Shown: piece after piece, positions 1-13,682 of the stretch
Layout of the letters: each line of letters opens with the position of its first letter
How positions within the stretch are numbered: position 1 is the stretch's first letter
Assembly: GCF_002205645.1 (NCBI RefSeq)
Contig: NZ_NIOF01000005.1
Coordinates: 299,177 to 363,176, forward strand
Length of the DNA stretch: 64,000 nt
Reading direction: 5' to 3'
From: Roseateles aquatilis
Lineage (GTDB): Bacteria; Pseudomonadota; Gammaproteobacteria; Burkholderiales; Burkholderiaceae_C
Program-made: the position numbers and the translations under genes
Notes under the pieces: generated by a model
Databases searched by the model: none
What the model saw: the letters and a program-made list of their open reading frames with translations, nothing else
Told to the model about the DNA's origin: nothing

Positions 1-2
1 GC

Positions 3-398
3 CTGGCGCACTCGACGGCGACGGCGTTGCGCGCGATGCAGGGTCGATTCGCGAGTTCGCCTTCGCCGGACGCACGCCCGTTGCCGCCGCTGCTCGTGCT
101 GCACGGCACGAAGGACCACGTGGTCGTCCCCAGCAATGCCGCCGAGGCCGCGCGGCAATGGGCACGCGCCGCGGCCACGACGACCGAACGCTCACGCAGC
201 GCGCAGCGCGGGCGGCGTCATCCGATGACGGTGACCGACTTCAAGCGGGGCGCGGCAATCGCCGCCACGCTGGTCGAGATCGACGGCCTCGGGCATGCCT
301 GGAGCGGCGGCGCGGCGAAGGAGTCCTTCAGCGATGCCGGCGGGCCGGATGCGTCGACGATGATCTGGCGCTTCGTGGCGAAGCGCTTCGTGACCTGA
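3..398 (+). CDS. PHB depolymerase family esterase, C-terminal fragment
   Basis: This is the last 131 codons of an alpha/beta-hydrolase; the open frame runs off the left edge of the window, so the start and the nucleophile Ser are missing. The motif LLVLHGTKDHVV carries the likely catalytic Asp (HGTxD) and the end motif GLGHAWSGG carries the likely catalytic His. That layout is typical of the LpqC/poly(3-hydroxybutyrate) depolymerase esterases. The segment PDASTMIWRFVAKRF matches the usual C-terminus of that family. Substrate (PHB or another ester) cannot be told from the fragment. Nothing downstream is co-directional: the next two genes lie on the other strand. Confidence 0.75.
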   Translation: MAHSTATALRAMQGRFASSPSPDARPLPPLLVLHGTKDHVVVPSNAAEAARQWARAAATTTERSRSAQRGRRHPMTVTDFKRGAAIAATLVEIDGLGHAWSGGAAKESFSDAGGPDASTMIWRFVAKRFVT

Positions 399-470
399 CC
401 GCCGTCGCGACGGAAGCAGGGCATCGCTCGCCGCGGCTGACGCGGCGCCGATTCGGGAGGCCGGCCTTCG

Positions 471-1607
471 CTACGGCTGCAGGTCGCTGGCGAGCAGCAG
501 TTCGCGCCACTGCAGTTGCTGCGCGCCGAACTGCGCCCACGCCTCGTCGGCGAGCGTCTGGTGGCGGTCGGCATCCGCCGTTTCGCTGAGCAGCCGGAAG
601 GTCTGCGCCAGCCGGCTGTGGGTGATCGCGCGATCGTCGAGCTCGCAATCGGGATCGAGCTCGATCTCCGCCTCGCGCGCCTGGCTCAGCGCGAGCTCGT
701 GCTGTCCCAGGTTGACGCGGCACCAGGCCAGGTCCGACAGCAGGCTGCTGCCCAGCCGCTCCAGCCCCAGCGACATCGCCTGCGGCAGGTGTTCCTCGTA
801 GAGCTGGCGCGCCTCGTCGAAGCGGCCCTGCATCGTCAGCACCTGCGCGCGCAGCACCGGCGTCAGCTCGTTCATCATCTGCGCGCCGACGGCCGCGTCG
901 TAGTGACGCACCGAGTCCACGGTCAGCAGCAGCTCCGGCCCGCGCGCCGCGTGGGCGGACAGGCTCTCGCGCCGCAGTTGCGACGCACGCATGCCGGCCA
1001 TGTTGAACATCAAGGCGGACAGCGATGCGTCGTCGCCCTCCATCGACGCGTGGCGGCGCGCGCGGATGTACCAGCGCTGCGCGATCTCGATGTCGCCGGC
1101 ATAGTGCCAGCCCACGCCCATCGCCATCGCCACGCGCGCCTGCGCCACGTTGTGGTCCGGCCCGGCCTCGTCCAGGCAGCGCCGGGCATGCTCGACGAGC
1201 GCAGCCGGGTCGTGCCGGATGAAGGCCAGCTGCGCGAGCCACGCCGCCGCCAGCACACGCACCTCGGCCAGCGCCGGCAGCGTCGCGGCGATCGTCTGCG
1301 CGCGCTGGATGCGGTCCTGCGCCTGCTGCACGACGAAGCCGTTGTAGTAGCTCATCAGGCCCTCGGCCAGATGCAGCCAGGCGCCGATCTCCGGATGCGG
1401 ATGCTGGAACGACAGCTGGTGCAGCGCCGTCAGCGCCTCGCGCGCCTCGACCACCGCGCCGTGCCGCGCCAGCAGCATCGCGCGCTTGGCCCGCGCGCCC
1501 GCCGACGCCATCGGCGACTTGGCCGCGGCGATGTCCTTGTCCAGTTGCTTCAGCAGCCGGGACTTGATCACGGGCGCGGGCGCGGCTTCCGGCGAGGCGT
1601 CGTGCAT
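471..1607 (-). CDS. TPR-like helical repeat protein of unknown function
   Basis: A 378-residue, Ala- and Leu-rich, all-helical protein with no signal peptide. It shows repeated pairs of amphipathic helices of TPR type, for example around residues 40-75 (AKRAMLLARHGAVVEAREAL), 125-175, and 255-340 (LTMQGRFDEARQLYEEHLPQA). The start codon lies 7 bases after the purC stop, so it is very likely co-transcribed with purC. TPR folds are protein-binding scaffolds; no catalytic domain is recognisable, and no partner can be named. The codon usage is like its neighbours. Confidence 0.7.
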   Translation of the reverse strand: MHDASPEAAPAPVIKSRLLKQLDKDIAAAKSPMASAGARAKRAMLLARHGAVVEAREALTALHQLSFQHPHPEIGAWLHLAEGLMSYYNGFVVQQAQDRIQRAQTIAATLPALAEVRVLAAAWLAQLAFIRHDPAALVEHARRCLDEAGPDHNVAQARVAMAMGVGWHYAGDIEIAQRWYIRARRHASMEGDDASLSALMFNMAGMRASQLRRESLSAHAARGPELLLTVDSVRHYDAAVGAQMMNELTPVLRAQVLTMQGRFDEARQLYEEHLPQAMSLGLERLGSSLLSDLAWCRVNLGQHELALSQAREAEIELDPDCELDDRAITHSRLAQTFRLLSETADADRHQTLADEAWAQFGAQQLQWRELLLASDLQP

Positions 1608-1614
1608 GCGGGCC

Positions 1615-2511
1615 TCAGCGCGTCAGGCGCTCGAGCGCTTCCCGGTACTTCGCCGACGTGTTGGCGATGACCTCGGCCGGCAGCGCCGGCGGCGGCGCGA
1701 CCTTGCCCCAGGGCCGGCCGTCCACCGTGGCCTGCTCCAGCCAGTCGCGCAGGAACTGCTTGTCGTAGCTCGGCGGGTTGCCGCCCACGGCGTAGCTCTC
1801 GGCCGGCCAGTAACGCGACGAGTCCGGCGTCAGCACCTCGTCCATCAGCGTCAGCGTGCCGTCGGCATCGAGGCCGAACTCGAACTTGGTGTCCGCGATG
1901 ATGATGCCCTTGGTCAGCGCGTAGTCGGCCGCGCGCTGGTAGAGCTGGATCGCGATGTCCCGCACGCGCTCGGCCAGCTCGCGGCCGATGATCTGCGCGC
2001 AGCGCTCGAAATCGATGTTCTCGTCGTGGTCGCCCATCTCGGCCTTGGTGGCGGGCGTGAAGATCGGCTGCGGCAGCTTGCTCGCGTTCTGCAGCCCGGC
2101 CGGCAGCTCGACGCCGCAGACCTTGCCGTTGGTCTTGTATTCGGACCAGCCGCTGCCGGCCAGGTAGCCGCGCACCACCGCCTCGATGGGCAGCGGCGTC
2201 AGGCGCTTGACCAGCATCGCGCGGTCGCGCACCTGCGCCTGCTCCGCCGCGGTGACCACCGACAGCGGATCGTCGCCGGTCAGGTGGTTGGGCACGATGC
2301 CGTCCAGCTTGTCGAACCAGAACAGCGCCATCTGCGTCAGCAGCGCGCCCTTGCCCGGGATCGGCTCGTCCATGATCACGTCGAAGGCCGAGATGCGGTC
2401 CGACGCGATCATGAGGATGCGGTCGTCGCCCACCGCGTAGTTCTCGCGCACCTTGCCGCGCGCGATCAGGGGAAGTGAAGTCAGCGAGGAGGTGTGCAGG
2501 GCGGCGGTCAT
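1615..2511 (-). CDS. purC: Phosphoribosylaminoimidazole-succinocarboxamide synthase
   Basis: SAICAR synthase joins CAIR and aspartate with ATP hydrolysis in de novo purine synthesis, in the cytoplasm. The 298-residue product has the ATP-binding start GKVRENY (about residue 19), SDRISAFD (about 37), and the C-terminal block [17 protein letters not shown]. Length matches the larger SAICAR synthases (about 300 aa). The longer open frame upstream is GC artefact; the start MTAALH was chosen because family homology begins right after it. It is divergent from phoD and is followed closely by a TPR gene. Confidence 0.95.
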   Translation of the reverse strand: MTAALHTSSLTSLPLIARGKVRENYAVGDDRILMIASDRISAFDVIMDEPIPGKGALLTQMALFWFDKLDGIVPNHLTGDDPLSVVTAAEQAQVRDRAMLVKRLTPLPIEAVVRGYLAGSGWSEYKTNGKVCGVELPAGLQNASKLPQPIFTPATKAEMGDHDENIDFERCAQIIGRELAERVRDIAIQLYQRAADYALTKGIIIADTKFEFGLDADGTLTLMDEVLTPDSSRYWPAESYAVGGNPPSYDKQFLRDWLEQATVDGRPWGKVAPPPALPAEVIANTSAKYREALERLTR

Positions 2512-2692
2512 GGTCGTGCGGACGGGCGGGGCCGGAGGCAAAGCGGGGATTCTAGAGGCGACGGGTAGAAACCTCGACCGCCAGGTCGCGTCCGGCGCGC
2601 GCCGCAGTCGATGACGGCACGGCACGACGACGACGCTGGCGCCGGCGCGGCGAGGGTTCCCCGCGCGCCGCGTCGGGGCTAGAGTCGGCGGC

Positions 2693-4237
2693 ATGAGCCA
2701 ACGCCCTCCCGCCTCCCTGCCCCGTCGCCAGCTGTTGCAGGCCGCGCTGGCGGCCGGCTGCACGCCGGCCTTCCTGCGTCATGCCCACGCGCAGGCGGAC
2801 GCCGTCGACCGCTTCGCGCTGGGCGTGGCCTCCGGATGCCCGCGTCCGGACACGGTGGTGCTGTGGACGCGCCTGACCGGCGCGGCGCTGCCGGAGCGGG
2901 TCGAGTTGCAATGGGAGATCGCCGAGGACGAGCGCTTCGAGCGCATCGCCGCGCGCGGCACCGAGATCGCCTTCGCCGCGGAGGCCCACAGCGTCCACGC
3001 GGAGCCGCAGGGCCTGAAGCCGGATCGCTGGTATTGGTATCGCTTCCGCGCGCTGGGCCAGCAGACCGCGACCGCGCGCACCCGCACGTCGCCGGCGCCG
3101 GACGCGCAGGTGCGCTCGCTGCGCTTCGCCACCGCGTCCTGCCAGCGCTGGGACCAGGGTCGTTATGCCGCCTGGGCGGACCTGAGCGCGCGCGAGCCCG
3201 ACGTGGTGATCTTCCTGGGCGATTACATCTACGAGTACGGCACGCCCGCCGACCGCCATCCCCCGCGCCGCCACGCCGGCGGCCGCTGCATGACGCTGGC
3301 CGACTACCGCGCCCGCTACGCCCAATACAAGGGCGACGCGCAACTGCGCGCGCTGCATGCGCAGGCGCCGTGGATCAGCATCTGGGACGACCACGAGGTG
3401 GACAACGACTACGCCGGGGACGTCGACTTCGCGCTGTCCCCCGACTTCCACCACCGCCGCGCCGGCGCGGTGCAGGCGTACTGGGAGCACATGCCCTTTC
3501 CCAAGTCCTGGAAACCGGACGACGGCCGGATGCGGCTCTACACACGCTTCGACTGGGGCCGCCTGGCCCGCATCCACGCGCTCGACGATCGCCAGTACCG
3601 CGACCCGCAGGCGTGTCCGCTGCCAGGGCACGGCGGCGCCAACACCGTGATGGCCAATGATTGCGCCGCGCTGAAGGATCCCCGCCGCACGCTGCTGGGC
3701 GCCGAGCAGGAAGCGTGGCTGGCCAAGGGCTGGGACCGCGACCGGGGCTGGAACCTGCTGGCCCAGCAGACGCTGATGGCGCGTCTGACCCACATCCCGA
3801 TGTCCAAGGGCGGCCGCTTCTGGACCGATGGGTGGGACGGCTACCCGGAAGCCCGCCAGCGGCTGCTGAAGGACATGGTGGCGGCGGGCGCGCGCAACCC
3901 GGTGGTGCTGGGCGGCGACGTGCACGCGAACGTCGTCGCCGACCTGAAGCTCGACTTCCAGAGCGAGCGCGCGCCGATCATCGCCAGCGAGTTCTGCGCC
4001 ACGTCCATCAGCAGCGAGGGCCGCGCGCAGTCGCACATGGACACCTGGCGCCCGCTGAATCCCCACATCCACCTGGCGCGCAGCGACACGCGCGGCTACA
4101 TGCTCTTCGAGCTGGACGAGCGACGCCTGCAGGCCGAGATCCGCCATGTGCTCAAGCCCTGGGACGAGGACAGCCCCGTGGCCTCGCTGGCGAGTTTCAC
4201 GGTCGAGGCCGGCCGGCCGGGCGTGCAGCAGGCCTGA
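2693..4237 (+). CDS. phoD: Alkaline phosphatase D family protein, Tat-exported
   Basis: A 514-residue PhoD-type phosphatase/phosphodiesterase, a Fe/Ca-dependent exported enzyme that releases phosphate from mono- and diesters. Residues 1-33 form a twin-arginine signal (RRQLLQ at 11-16, Ala-rich core, cleavage near AHAQA). Metal-site motifs seen in order are [31 protein letters not shown] and, near the end, GGDVHAN. Length fits the family. It stands alone between purC (divergent) and fba (convergent), with a hairpin after its stop. No Pho box could be recognised by eye. Confidence 0.92.
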   Translation: MSQRPPASLPRRQLLQAALAAGCTPAFLRHAHAQADAVDRFALGVASGCPRPDTVVLWTRLTGAALPERVELQWEIAEDERFERIAARGTEIAFAAEAHSVHAEPQGLKPDRWYWYRFRALGQQTATARTRTSPAPDAQVRSLRFATASCQRWDQGRYAAWADLSAREPDVVIFLGDYIYEYGTPADRHPPRRHAGGRCMTLADYRARYAQYKGDAQLRALHAQAPWISIWDDHEVDNDYAGDVDFALSPDFHHRRAGAVQAYWEHMPFPKSWKPDDGRMRLYTRFDWGRLARIHALDDRQYRDPQACPLPGHGGANTVMANDCAALKDPRRTLLGAEQEAWLAKGWDRDRGWNLLAQQTLMARLTHIPMSKGGRFWTDGWDGYPEARQRLLKDMVAAGARNPVVLGGDVHANVVADLKLDFQSERAPIIASEFCATSISSEGRAQSHMDTWRPLNPHIHLARSDTRGYMLFELDERRLQAEIRHVLKPWDEDSPVASLASFTVEAGRPGVQQA

Positions 4238-4279
4238 ACCCGTCGGCGCCCGCGCCCGGCATCGCGTCCTGCCGGAAAC

Positions 4280-4307
4280 GACCACGGGGCCCGAGGGCCC
4301 CGTGGTC
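4280..4307. terminator. Bidirectional hairpin between phoD and fba
   Basis: A perfect 12-bp stem (GACCACGGGGCC / GGCCCCGTGGTC) with a 4-base loop sits between the stops of the convergent phoD and fba genes. There is no T-tract, so termination may rely on the stem alone or on Rho. Confidence 0.6.
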
Positions 4308-4329
4308 ATCGCATCGGCGCGTGATCAGG

Positions 4330-5394
4330 TCACTGCACGACCTGCGCCAGCTCGCCCTTGGCGTAGGCGGCGGCGGTGTCCACCAGCGAGCGCGCCTTGA
4401 TCTTGCCGGCCTGGCCTTCGCAGTTGAACTCGACGTAGCGCTGCTTGCAGATCAGCTTGGCGGCTTCGCGGGCGGGCTTGAGCCATTCGCGGGCGTCGAA
4501 CTTCTCCGGGTTCTCGGCCATGAACTTGCGCACCGCGCCGGTCATCGCCAGGCGGATGTCGGTGTCGATGTTGATCTTGCGGACGCCGTACTTGATGGCT
4601 TCCTGGATCTCCTCGACCGGCACGCCGTAGGTCTCCTTCATCTGGCCGCCGTACTGGCGGATGATTTCCAGCAGCTCTTGCGGCACGCTCGACGAGCCGT
4701 GCATCACCAGGTGGGTATTGGGGATGCGGGCGTGGATTTCCTTCACGCGGCTGATCGCCAGGATGTCGCCGGTGGGCTTGCGGGTGAACTTGTAGGCGCC
4801 GTGGCTGGTGCCGATCGCGATGGCCAGCGCGTCCAGGCCCGTGGCCTTGACGAACTGCGCGGCCTCTTCCGGATCGGTCAGCAGCGAGGCGTGGTCCAGC
4901 ACGCCCTCGGCGCCGATGCCGTCTTCCTCGCCGGCCATGCCGGTCTCCAGCGAGCCCAGGCAGCCCAGCTCGCCCTCGACGGTCACGCCGACCTTGTGGG
5001 CCAGTTGCACGACCTGACGCGTGACGTCGATGTTGTAGTCGAACGAGGCCGGCGTCTTGCCGTCCGGCATCAGCGAGCCGTCCATCATCACCGAGCTGAA
5101 GCCCAGGTCGATCGCGCCCTGGCAGATCGCCGGGGTCTGGCCGTGATCCTGGTGCATCACCAGCGGGATGTGCGGGTAGGCCTCGACGGCGGCCTGGATC
5201 AGGTGCTTGATGAAGGCCTCACCGGCGTACTTCCGGGCGCCGGCGCTGGCCTGGAGGATCACCGGGGCGTTGACCTCGGCGGCGGCGGCCATCACGGCCT
5301 GCACCTGTTCGAGGTTGTTGACGTTGAACGCCGGAATGCCATAGCCGTGTTCGGCGGCATGGTCCAGCAGCTGGCGCATCGAGACGAGTGCCAT
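4330..5394 (-). CDS. fba: Class II fructose-bisphosphate aldolase
   Basis: A 354-residue zinc-dependent aldolase that splits fructose-1,6-bisphosphate into DHAP and glyceraldehyde-3-phosphate (reversible; glycolysis, gluconeogenesis or Calvin cycle). Motifs: [10 protein letters not shown] with the zinc His near residue 83, [28 protein letters not shown], and KINIDTDIR near the phosphate site. Length and the [10 protein letters not shown] insert fit the CbbA-like class IIA subtype of betaproteobacteria. The start MALVSMRQ has a GGAGA ribosome site 7 bases upstream. The longer frame beginning MPAAAQD lacks such a site. Confidence 0.96.
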   Translation of the reverse strand: MALVSMRQLLDHAAEHGYGIPAFNVNNLEQVQAVMAAAAEVNAPVILQASAGARKYAGEAFIKHLIQAAVEAYPHIPLVMHQDHGQTPAICQGAIDLGFSSVMMDGSLMPDGKTPASFDYNIDVTRQVVQLAHKVGVTVEGELGCLGSLETGMAGEEDGIGAEGVLDHASLLTDPEEAAQFVKATGLDALAIAIGTSHGAYKFTRKPTGDILAISRVKEIHARIPNTHLVMHGSSSVPQELLEIIRQYGGQMKETYGVPVEEIQEAIKYGVRKINIDTDIRLAMTGAVRKFMAENPEKFDAREWLKPAREAAKLICKQRYVEFNCEGQAGKIKARSLVDTAAAYAKGELAQVVQ

Positions 5395-5800
5395 GAAAGT
5401 TCTCCGAGGAAGTGAAAAATCCTGGGCCGCGGCCGGCACAGAAACTCCGCCGTAACCGCGCCGTAACTGGTCGGGATTCTAGCCAGCCACCATGACCGGC
5501 TCTGTAACGATCCTGGGCGCCCCCCTGAACTGGTGCCATACCAGCCGTCGCCCGACACCCCGCAAGGCCTTTGCCGAGTGGTCGCCGACGGCCCCTGGTC
5601 GCGCGACGCGCGTGCGGCGACCGCGCGGCGCTTGCACGGTGTGCACTCGGCGCCCCCCGGTCGAGGGTCCCTGCGGTTGCGCGCGAGCGAGCGGGGCCGG
5701 TAGGCTCTCGTCCGGGCGGCCTGCCCTGGAGGAGCAAGCTTCGTGCCCTGCCCCGGGGATGCCGCCCACGGACCGCCCGCCCGGACATCCCAGGAACTGC
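5395..5800. other. Divergent intergenic region, fba / ATPase gene
   Basis: About 400 bases without a convincing gene between the divergent starts of fba and the HTH-ATPase-STAS gene. It holds the fba ribosome site and, at the right end, AGGA 5 bases before the next ATG. I see no clear promoter hexamers; open frames here only extend neighbours upstream. Confidence 0.5.
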
Positions 5801-6820
5801 ATGACCCGTCTTGCGATCGACCAACTGACGCTGTGGATCACCGCCGCCGCCAATGAGCACTCGCTGGACCTGCCCGCCTACGTGGAGGAGCGCACCGGCG
5901 CCAGCCACCGCGCCACGCTGGCCGCGCTGCGCCGCCTGGTGGACGCCCAGTGGCTGACCCGCGGCGGCACCGCCCGCCGGCCCGTCTACGGCGCCGGCCT
6001 GCTGCGCCAGGTGGCGCGCAGCTACACGCTGCACGGGCTGATGGAGGACATCGTCTGGCAGCGCGATTTCGCGCCGCACTTCGTGCTGCCCAGGCACGTC
6101 GCGCGGATGATCCAGCATGGCTTCACCGAGCTGGTGAACAACGCCATCGACCACAGCGGCGGCACCAGCGTCACCGTGTCGCTGCGCCAGACGCCCACGC
6201 ATGCGCAGCTGCTGGTGTCCGACGACGGCTGCGGCGTCTTCGACAAGATCTGCGACACCTACGAGCTCGCCGACGCGCGGCACGCGATGCTGGAGCTCAG
6301 CAAGGGCCGCCTGACCACGCAGCCGCAGGCCCACACCGGCCGCGGGCTGTTCTTCAGCTCGCAGTTGGCGGACGTCTTCGACATCCACGCCAACGGCAAG
6401 GCCTTCCAGCGCCGCGCGTGGGAGGGCAACGCCTGGCAGCCGGGCAAGGGCCTGCCGCGCCAGGGCAGCTCGATCTACATGGCGATGTCGCTGGAGAGCA
6501 CGCGCACGCTGGAGCAGGTGCTGGGCCAGTGGAGCGTCGACGGCAGCGGCATCGCCTTCGACCAGACGCGCATCCTGCTGAACCTGGTCATCGGGCCGGG
6601 GCAGACGCTGGACTCGCGCGCCCAGGCGCGGCGGGTGGCCGCGCGGCTGCCGCAGTTCAAGCGCGCGGAGGTGGACTTCAGCGGCGTCGACGACGTCGGC
6701 CACGCCTTCGCCGACGAGTTGTTCCGCGTCTTCGCCCGCGCGCACCAGCAAGTGGAGCTGGTGCCGCTGAACATGACGCCGCGCATCGCCGCGCTGGTGC
6801 AGGCGGCACGCAGCGCCTGA
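5801..6820 (+). CDS. HTH - HATPase_c - STAS-like (DUF4325) signalling protein
   Basis: A 339-residue protein with three parts. Residues 1-65 look like a winged helix-turn-helix (SHRATLAALRRLVDAQWLTR). Residues 95-225 carry a GHKL ATPase: N-box TELVNNAIDHSGG, G1 box SDDGCGVFD and G2 box HTGRGLFFSSQ. Residues 245-335 resemble the STAS-like DUF4325 domain (VDFSGVDDVGHAFADELFRVF). Anti-sigma-factor kinases and STAS antagonists are normally separate proteins; here both are fused to a DNA-binding-type domain. This suggests a one-protein transcriptional switch, but the target is unknown. Start chosen at the ATG with AGGA upstream; the 103-codon extension is not conserved-looking. Confidence 0.75.
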   Translation: MTRLAIDQLTLWITAAANEHSLDLPAYVEERTGASHRATLAALRRLVDAQWLTRGGTARRPVYGAGLLRQVARSYTLHGLMEDIVWQRDFAPHFVLPRHVARMIQHGFTELVNNAIDHSGGTSVTVSLRQTPTHAQLLVSDDGCGVFDKICDTYELADARHAMLELSKGRLTTQPQAHTGRGLFFSSQLADVFDIHANGKAFQRRAWEGNAWQPGKGLPRQGSSIYMAMSLESTRTLEQVLGQWSVDGSGIAFDQTRILLNLVIGPGQTLDSRAQARRVAARLPQFKRAEVDFSGVDDVGHAFADELFRVFARAHQQVELVPLNMTPRIAALVQAARSA

Positions 6821-6839
6821 GCGCTCGATCCCCGAGCCC

Positions 6840-7727
6840 TCAGACGTCGCTGTCGACCAAGGCCTGGATGGCGGCGCGGCTGCGGTGGACGGCGTCGTCC
6901 AGCCGCGGCAGCAACGCGGCCAGGGGGCTGCCGCGCGCGACGCCGAAGAGGATGCCCTCCTCCACCAGCGGCATCGCCAGCACCTGCAAGCGCTCGCCGT
7001 CACGCATCGCGCGCAGCCGGCGTTGCAGCGCCGCCGCGCTGCCGCGGTGCGTTGCCAGCATCGCGTCGCAGCGGCCCATCATCAGCATGCGGGCACGGGT
7101 CTCGAGGTCGTTGCCGCTGGTCTCGACGCGGAACAACTGCCGCCGGCCCTCGTCGAACGCGCGACCGTAGGACGCGCCTCGCGCGACGCAGAGCGTGCGC
7201 CCTCGCAGGTCGGCGGGCTTGTCGAATTTGAAGGGCTTCGCGGCCGGCACGACCAGCCAGCCGCGGCTCACGAAGACCGGCTGGCTGTAGACGAAGATGT
7301 TGTCCCGGGCGGGGCTGCGCGACAGGCCGAAGACCAGTTGCTGACCCAGCTCCGCGCCCAGCAGCGCGCGCGGCCAGGGCAAGGGCATCAGCTCCCAGCT
7401 CAGGCCGGCCGCGTCGGCGATCAGCTTGAGCAGCGGCAGGACGAAGGGCTTGTGGGTCTGGTCGCTGATGCCGAGCTTGATCGGTCCCTCGTCGACGCTG
7501 GCAGGCGGGAACGGGGTGGCGGCAGGCGCGGCCCCGGCTACGTGGGCAGGTCGCTGCGCCACGCCGGCCGAGGAGGCGGGTCGGGTGGCGGAAGCCGGCG
7601 AGGCGGCCACGGCCCGCGCGTCAGGCGCGACCGCGGCGCTCAACGAGCCGAACGCGCCGAGCAGCATGCAACGGCGCGGAAGGCCGGATCGGGACTGCGT
7701 CTCTGGCGACTCGGGGGCCTGGAGCAT
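6840..7727 (-). CDS. Periplasmic substrate-binding protein (transporter SBP type)
   Basis: A 295-residue exported protein. The N-terminus has PRRCMLLGAFG followed by a hydrophobic Ala-rich stretch and an AVAAS cleavage region, then a long Ala/Pro-rich linker to about residue 75. The mature part resembles SBP_bac_3 amino-acid/polar-solute receptors: DQTHKPFVLPLLKLIADAAGLSWELMPLPW, a hinge at DLRGRTLCVARGASYG, and GRCDAMLATHRGSA. No permease or ATPase gene is near, so it may act as a sensor-like or orphan receptor. It starts 50 bases after the pyk stop and is probably read with pyk. Confidence 0.65.
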   Translation of the reverse strand: MLQAPESPETQSRSGLPRRCMLLGAFGSLSAAVAPDARAVAASPASATRPASSAGVAQRPAHVAGAAPAATPFPPASVDEGPIKLGISDQTHKPFVLPLLKLIADAAGLSWELMPLPWPRALLGAELGQQLVFGLSRSPARDNIFVYSQPVFVSRGWLVVPAAKPFKFDKPADLRGRTLCVARGASYGRAFDEGRRQLFRVETSGNDLETRARMLMMGRCDAMLATHRGSAAALQRRLRAMRDGERLQVLAMPLVEEGILFGVARGSPLAALLPRLDDAVHRSRAAIQALVDSDV

Positions 7728-7777
7728 GGCGGCGGCGAGGTCGAGGACTCGGGCCGCCGCGACGCGCTTGGCGGTCG

Positions 7778-9208
<1,431 letters not shown>

Positions 9209-9615
9209 GTCTTGTCTCTGTCTGAAATTTAGTTACAGCGGGGGATTATGGGGCGGTAGAGGGCGGTCTGGTCAGTTTCGGCGGGTTACGGCTGAGTTTC
9301 CAACGTCTCGGGATTCCTCGGGGCAGACTTCGGTGGACCGAGCACCGGCGGCATGACCGCCCCCGGCGACTCGGCCCTCGCGAGGGGGCGCCCAACTCGC
9401 CCACTCGCCTTCGGCTCGCTTGGCTCAAACAGAGGCGCCCAGTCAGTTCTTGAAGCCCGCTCCGCGGGCCCTCGCTTCAGCCTCCTCGCCGGGGGCGGCC
9501 ATGCCACCGCGACGCAGTTGAGGCGTCGGACGATCCAGGGCTGTCTGCGGTGCGGCGGCATGCGAGGGAGCGCGGGGCGACAAGGGAGCGTCATCTCCCT
9601 CCGCCCCCTTCGTGA
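9209..9615. other. Gap between maeB stop and pyk start
   Basis: About 400 bases without a supportable gene. The open frames crossing it are Pro/Arg/Ala-rich and have no ribosome sites. It should contain the maeB end signal and the pyk promoter; only a CATAAT at 9245-9250 and a short GC hairpin near 9460-9475 are visible. Confidence 0.5.
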
Positions 9616-11934
<2,319 letters not shown>

Positions 11935-12330
11935 GCATGTCTCCGTCGCGGTGGAAATGGGCCCCGGGGACCACGACGGACGCGGGCGTCGAGAGGCTCG
12001 ACGAGGCCGCGATGACGGAGTCACGGGGGGCGCAAAGCTTAATCCTCCCGCTCCGGCCCCAGAATGAATTCAGTTTTAACTGCCATGCAAAGATGGCAAT
12101 CAGCCATGCACGGCATGACGCCCCATCGAGCCCGCCTCGGGCGGTGCCCGCAACGTGACGTGTTCTCAAGCGATCTGCCGCGAAAGGGACGGCCCGCGCG
12201 CCTCGCGGCGTCTGGTCGGCGGCGTGCGAGAACCGTGCCCGCTGAAGCGGAAACGCGCCCCGGAGGGCGCGTTGTCGTTTGAGCGCTCACGCGCGGCGCG
12301 GGCGAAACCGCCGAACGCGGGGCGTCGTTG
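11935..12330. other. Gap between maeB start and pgk stop
   Basis: About 400 bases with no supportable gene. It carries the pgk end hairpin (12252-12273) and the maeB upstream region. An unusually AT-richer patch around 12061-12100 includes the small inverted repeat TGCCAT/ATGGCA at about 12081-12098, a possible operator or promoter zone for maeB. Confidence 0.5.
12252..12273 (-). terminator. pgk terminator hairpin
   Basis: A 9-bp perfect stem (AACGCGCCC / GGGCGCGTT) with a 4-base loop lies about 60 bases after the pgk stop; only a short T run follows on the minus strand. Confidence 0.6.
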
Positions 12331-13524
12331 TCAGCCCTGCGCGCGCCTGGACAGGATCTCGAAGGCCGGCAGGGTCTTGCCTTCCAGCACTTCCAGGAAG
12401 GCGCCGCCACCGGTGGAGATATAGCCGACGTCCTGCTCGATGCCGTACTTGGCGATCGCCGCCAGCGTGTCGCCGCCACCGGCGATGGAGAACGCGTCCG
12501 ACGCGGCGATGGCGCGGGCGATGGTCTCGGTGCCGTGGGCGAAGGCGTCGAACTCGAACACGCCGACCGGGCCGTTCCACACGATCGTGCCCGCGGCCTT
12601 CAGTTGCTCGGCGAGCAGCGCGGCGGTCTTCGGGCCGATGTCCAGGATCAGGTCGTCATCGGCCACGTCGGTCGCGGCCTTCACCGTCGCGGGCGCGTCG
12701 GCGGCGAAGGTCTTGGCGGTCACCACGTCGACGGGGATGGGCACCGCGGCGCCACGCGCCTGCATCGACGCGATGACGGCCTTGGCGTCGTCGATCAGGG
12801 CGGGCTCGGCCAGCGACTTGCCGATGTTCAGGCCGGCGGCCAGCATGAAGGTGTTGGCGATGCCGCCGCCGACGATCAGGCCGTCGACGTTGCCGGACAG
12901 CGATTGCAGGATGGTCAGCTTGGTCGACACCTTGGAGCCGGCCACGATCGCCACCAGCGGACGCTTGGGATTGGCCAGCGCCTTGGTGATGGCGTCGATC
13001 TCGGCCGCCAGCAGCGGGCCGGCGCAGGCGATCCTGGCGAACTGCGCGATGCCGTAGGTCGAGGCCTCGGCGCGGTGCGCGGTGCCGAAGGCGTCGTGGA
13101 CGAAGATGTCGCACAGCGCGGCCATCTTGCGCGACAGCTCCTCGCTGTTCTTCTTCTCGCCCTTGTTGACGCGGCAGTTCTCCAGCAACACGAGCTGGCC
13201 GGGCTTCACGTCGACGCCGTCGACCCAGTCGGCCAGCAGCGGCACATCGCGGCCGAGCAGCTCGCCCATGCGCTTGGCGACCGGCGCCAGCGAATCCTCG
13301 GGCTTGAACTCGCCCTCGGTGGGGCGGCCCAGGTGGGACGTGACCATCACCGCGGCGCCGGCCTTCAGGGCCATCTCGATGGCGGGAATGGAGGCGCGCA
13401 CGCGCGTGTCCTCGGTGATCTGGCCGGCATCGTTCAGCGGCACGTTCAGGTCAGCGCGGATGAACACGCGCTGGTTGGCCACCTTGCCGGCGGCGATCAG
13501 ATCGGCGAAACGCAGGACGTTCAT
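12331..13524 (-). CDS. pgk: Phosphoglycerate kinase
   Basis: A 397-residue kinase exchanging phosphate between 1,3-bisphosphoglycerate and ADP, cytoplasmic. Motifs: [12 protein letters not shown] near residue 21, [11 protein letters not shown], the hinge/nucleotide region [10 protein letters not shown] and [20 protein letters not shown], and the C-terminal [13 protein letters not shown]. Standard length. It lies alone on the minus strand, with pyk and maeB further downstream in the same orientation but separated by large gaps. Confidence 0.97.
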   Translation of the reverse strand: MNVLRFADLIAAGKVANQRVFIRADLNVPLNDAGQITEDTRVRASIPAIEMALKAGAAVMVTSHLGRPTEGEFKPEDSLAPVAKRMGELLGRDVPLLADWVDGVDVKPGQLVLLENCRVNKGEKKNSEELSRKMAALCDIFVHDAFGTAHRAEASTYGIAQFARIACAGPLLAAEIDAITKALANPKRPLVAIVAGSKVSTKLTILQSLSGNVDGLIVGGGIANTFMLAAGLNIGKSLAEPALIDDAKAVIASMQARGAAVPIPVDVVTAKTFAADAPATVKAATDVADDDLILDIGPKTAALLAEQLKAAGTIVWNGPVGVFEFDAFAHGTETIARAIAASDAFSIAGGGDTLAAIAKYGIEQDVGYISTGGGAFLEVLEGKTLPAFEILSRRAQG

Positions 13525-13682
13525 GGGAGTGCGAGGGCGTAGTTGAAAGACGGGAAGCCGGCTCGGGCAAGCGCGCCGCCCGGCGAATCGGGCCGCAGCT
13601 TACCAGCCGGTCCCGCGCCGAATGGTCCGGACGGGTTACGGAACGCGACCGAAACCGGTCACGCTCGCCATCCCGGCGGCCG

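Noticed and set aside
9286..9594. Possible small minus-strand gene between maeB and pyk (102 codons)
   Set aside because: Pro/Arg/Ala-rich, no ribosome site and no recognisable motif.
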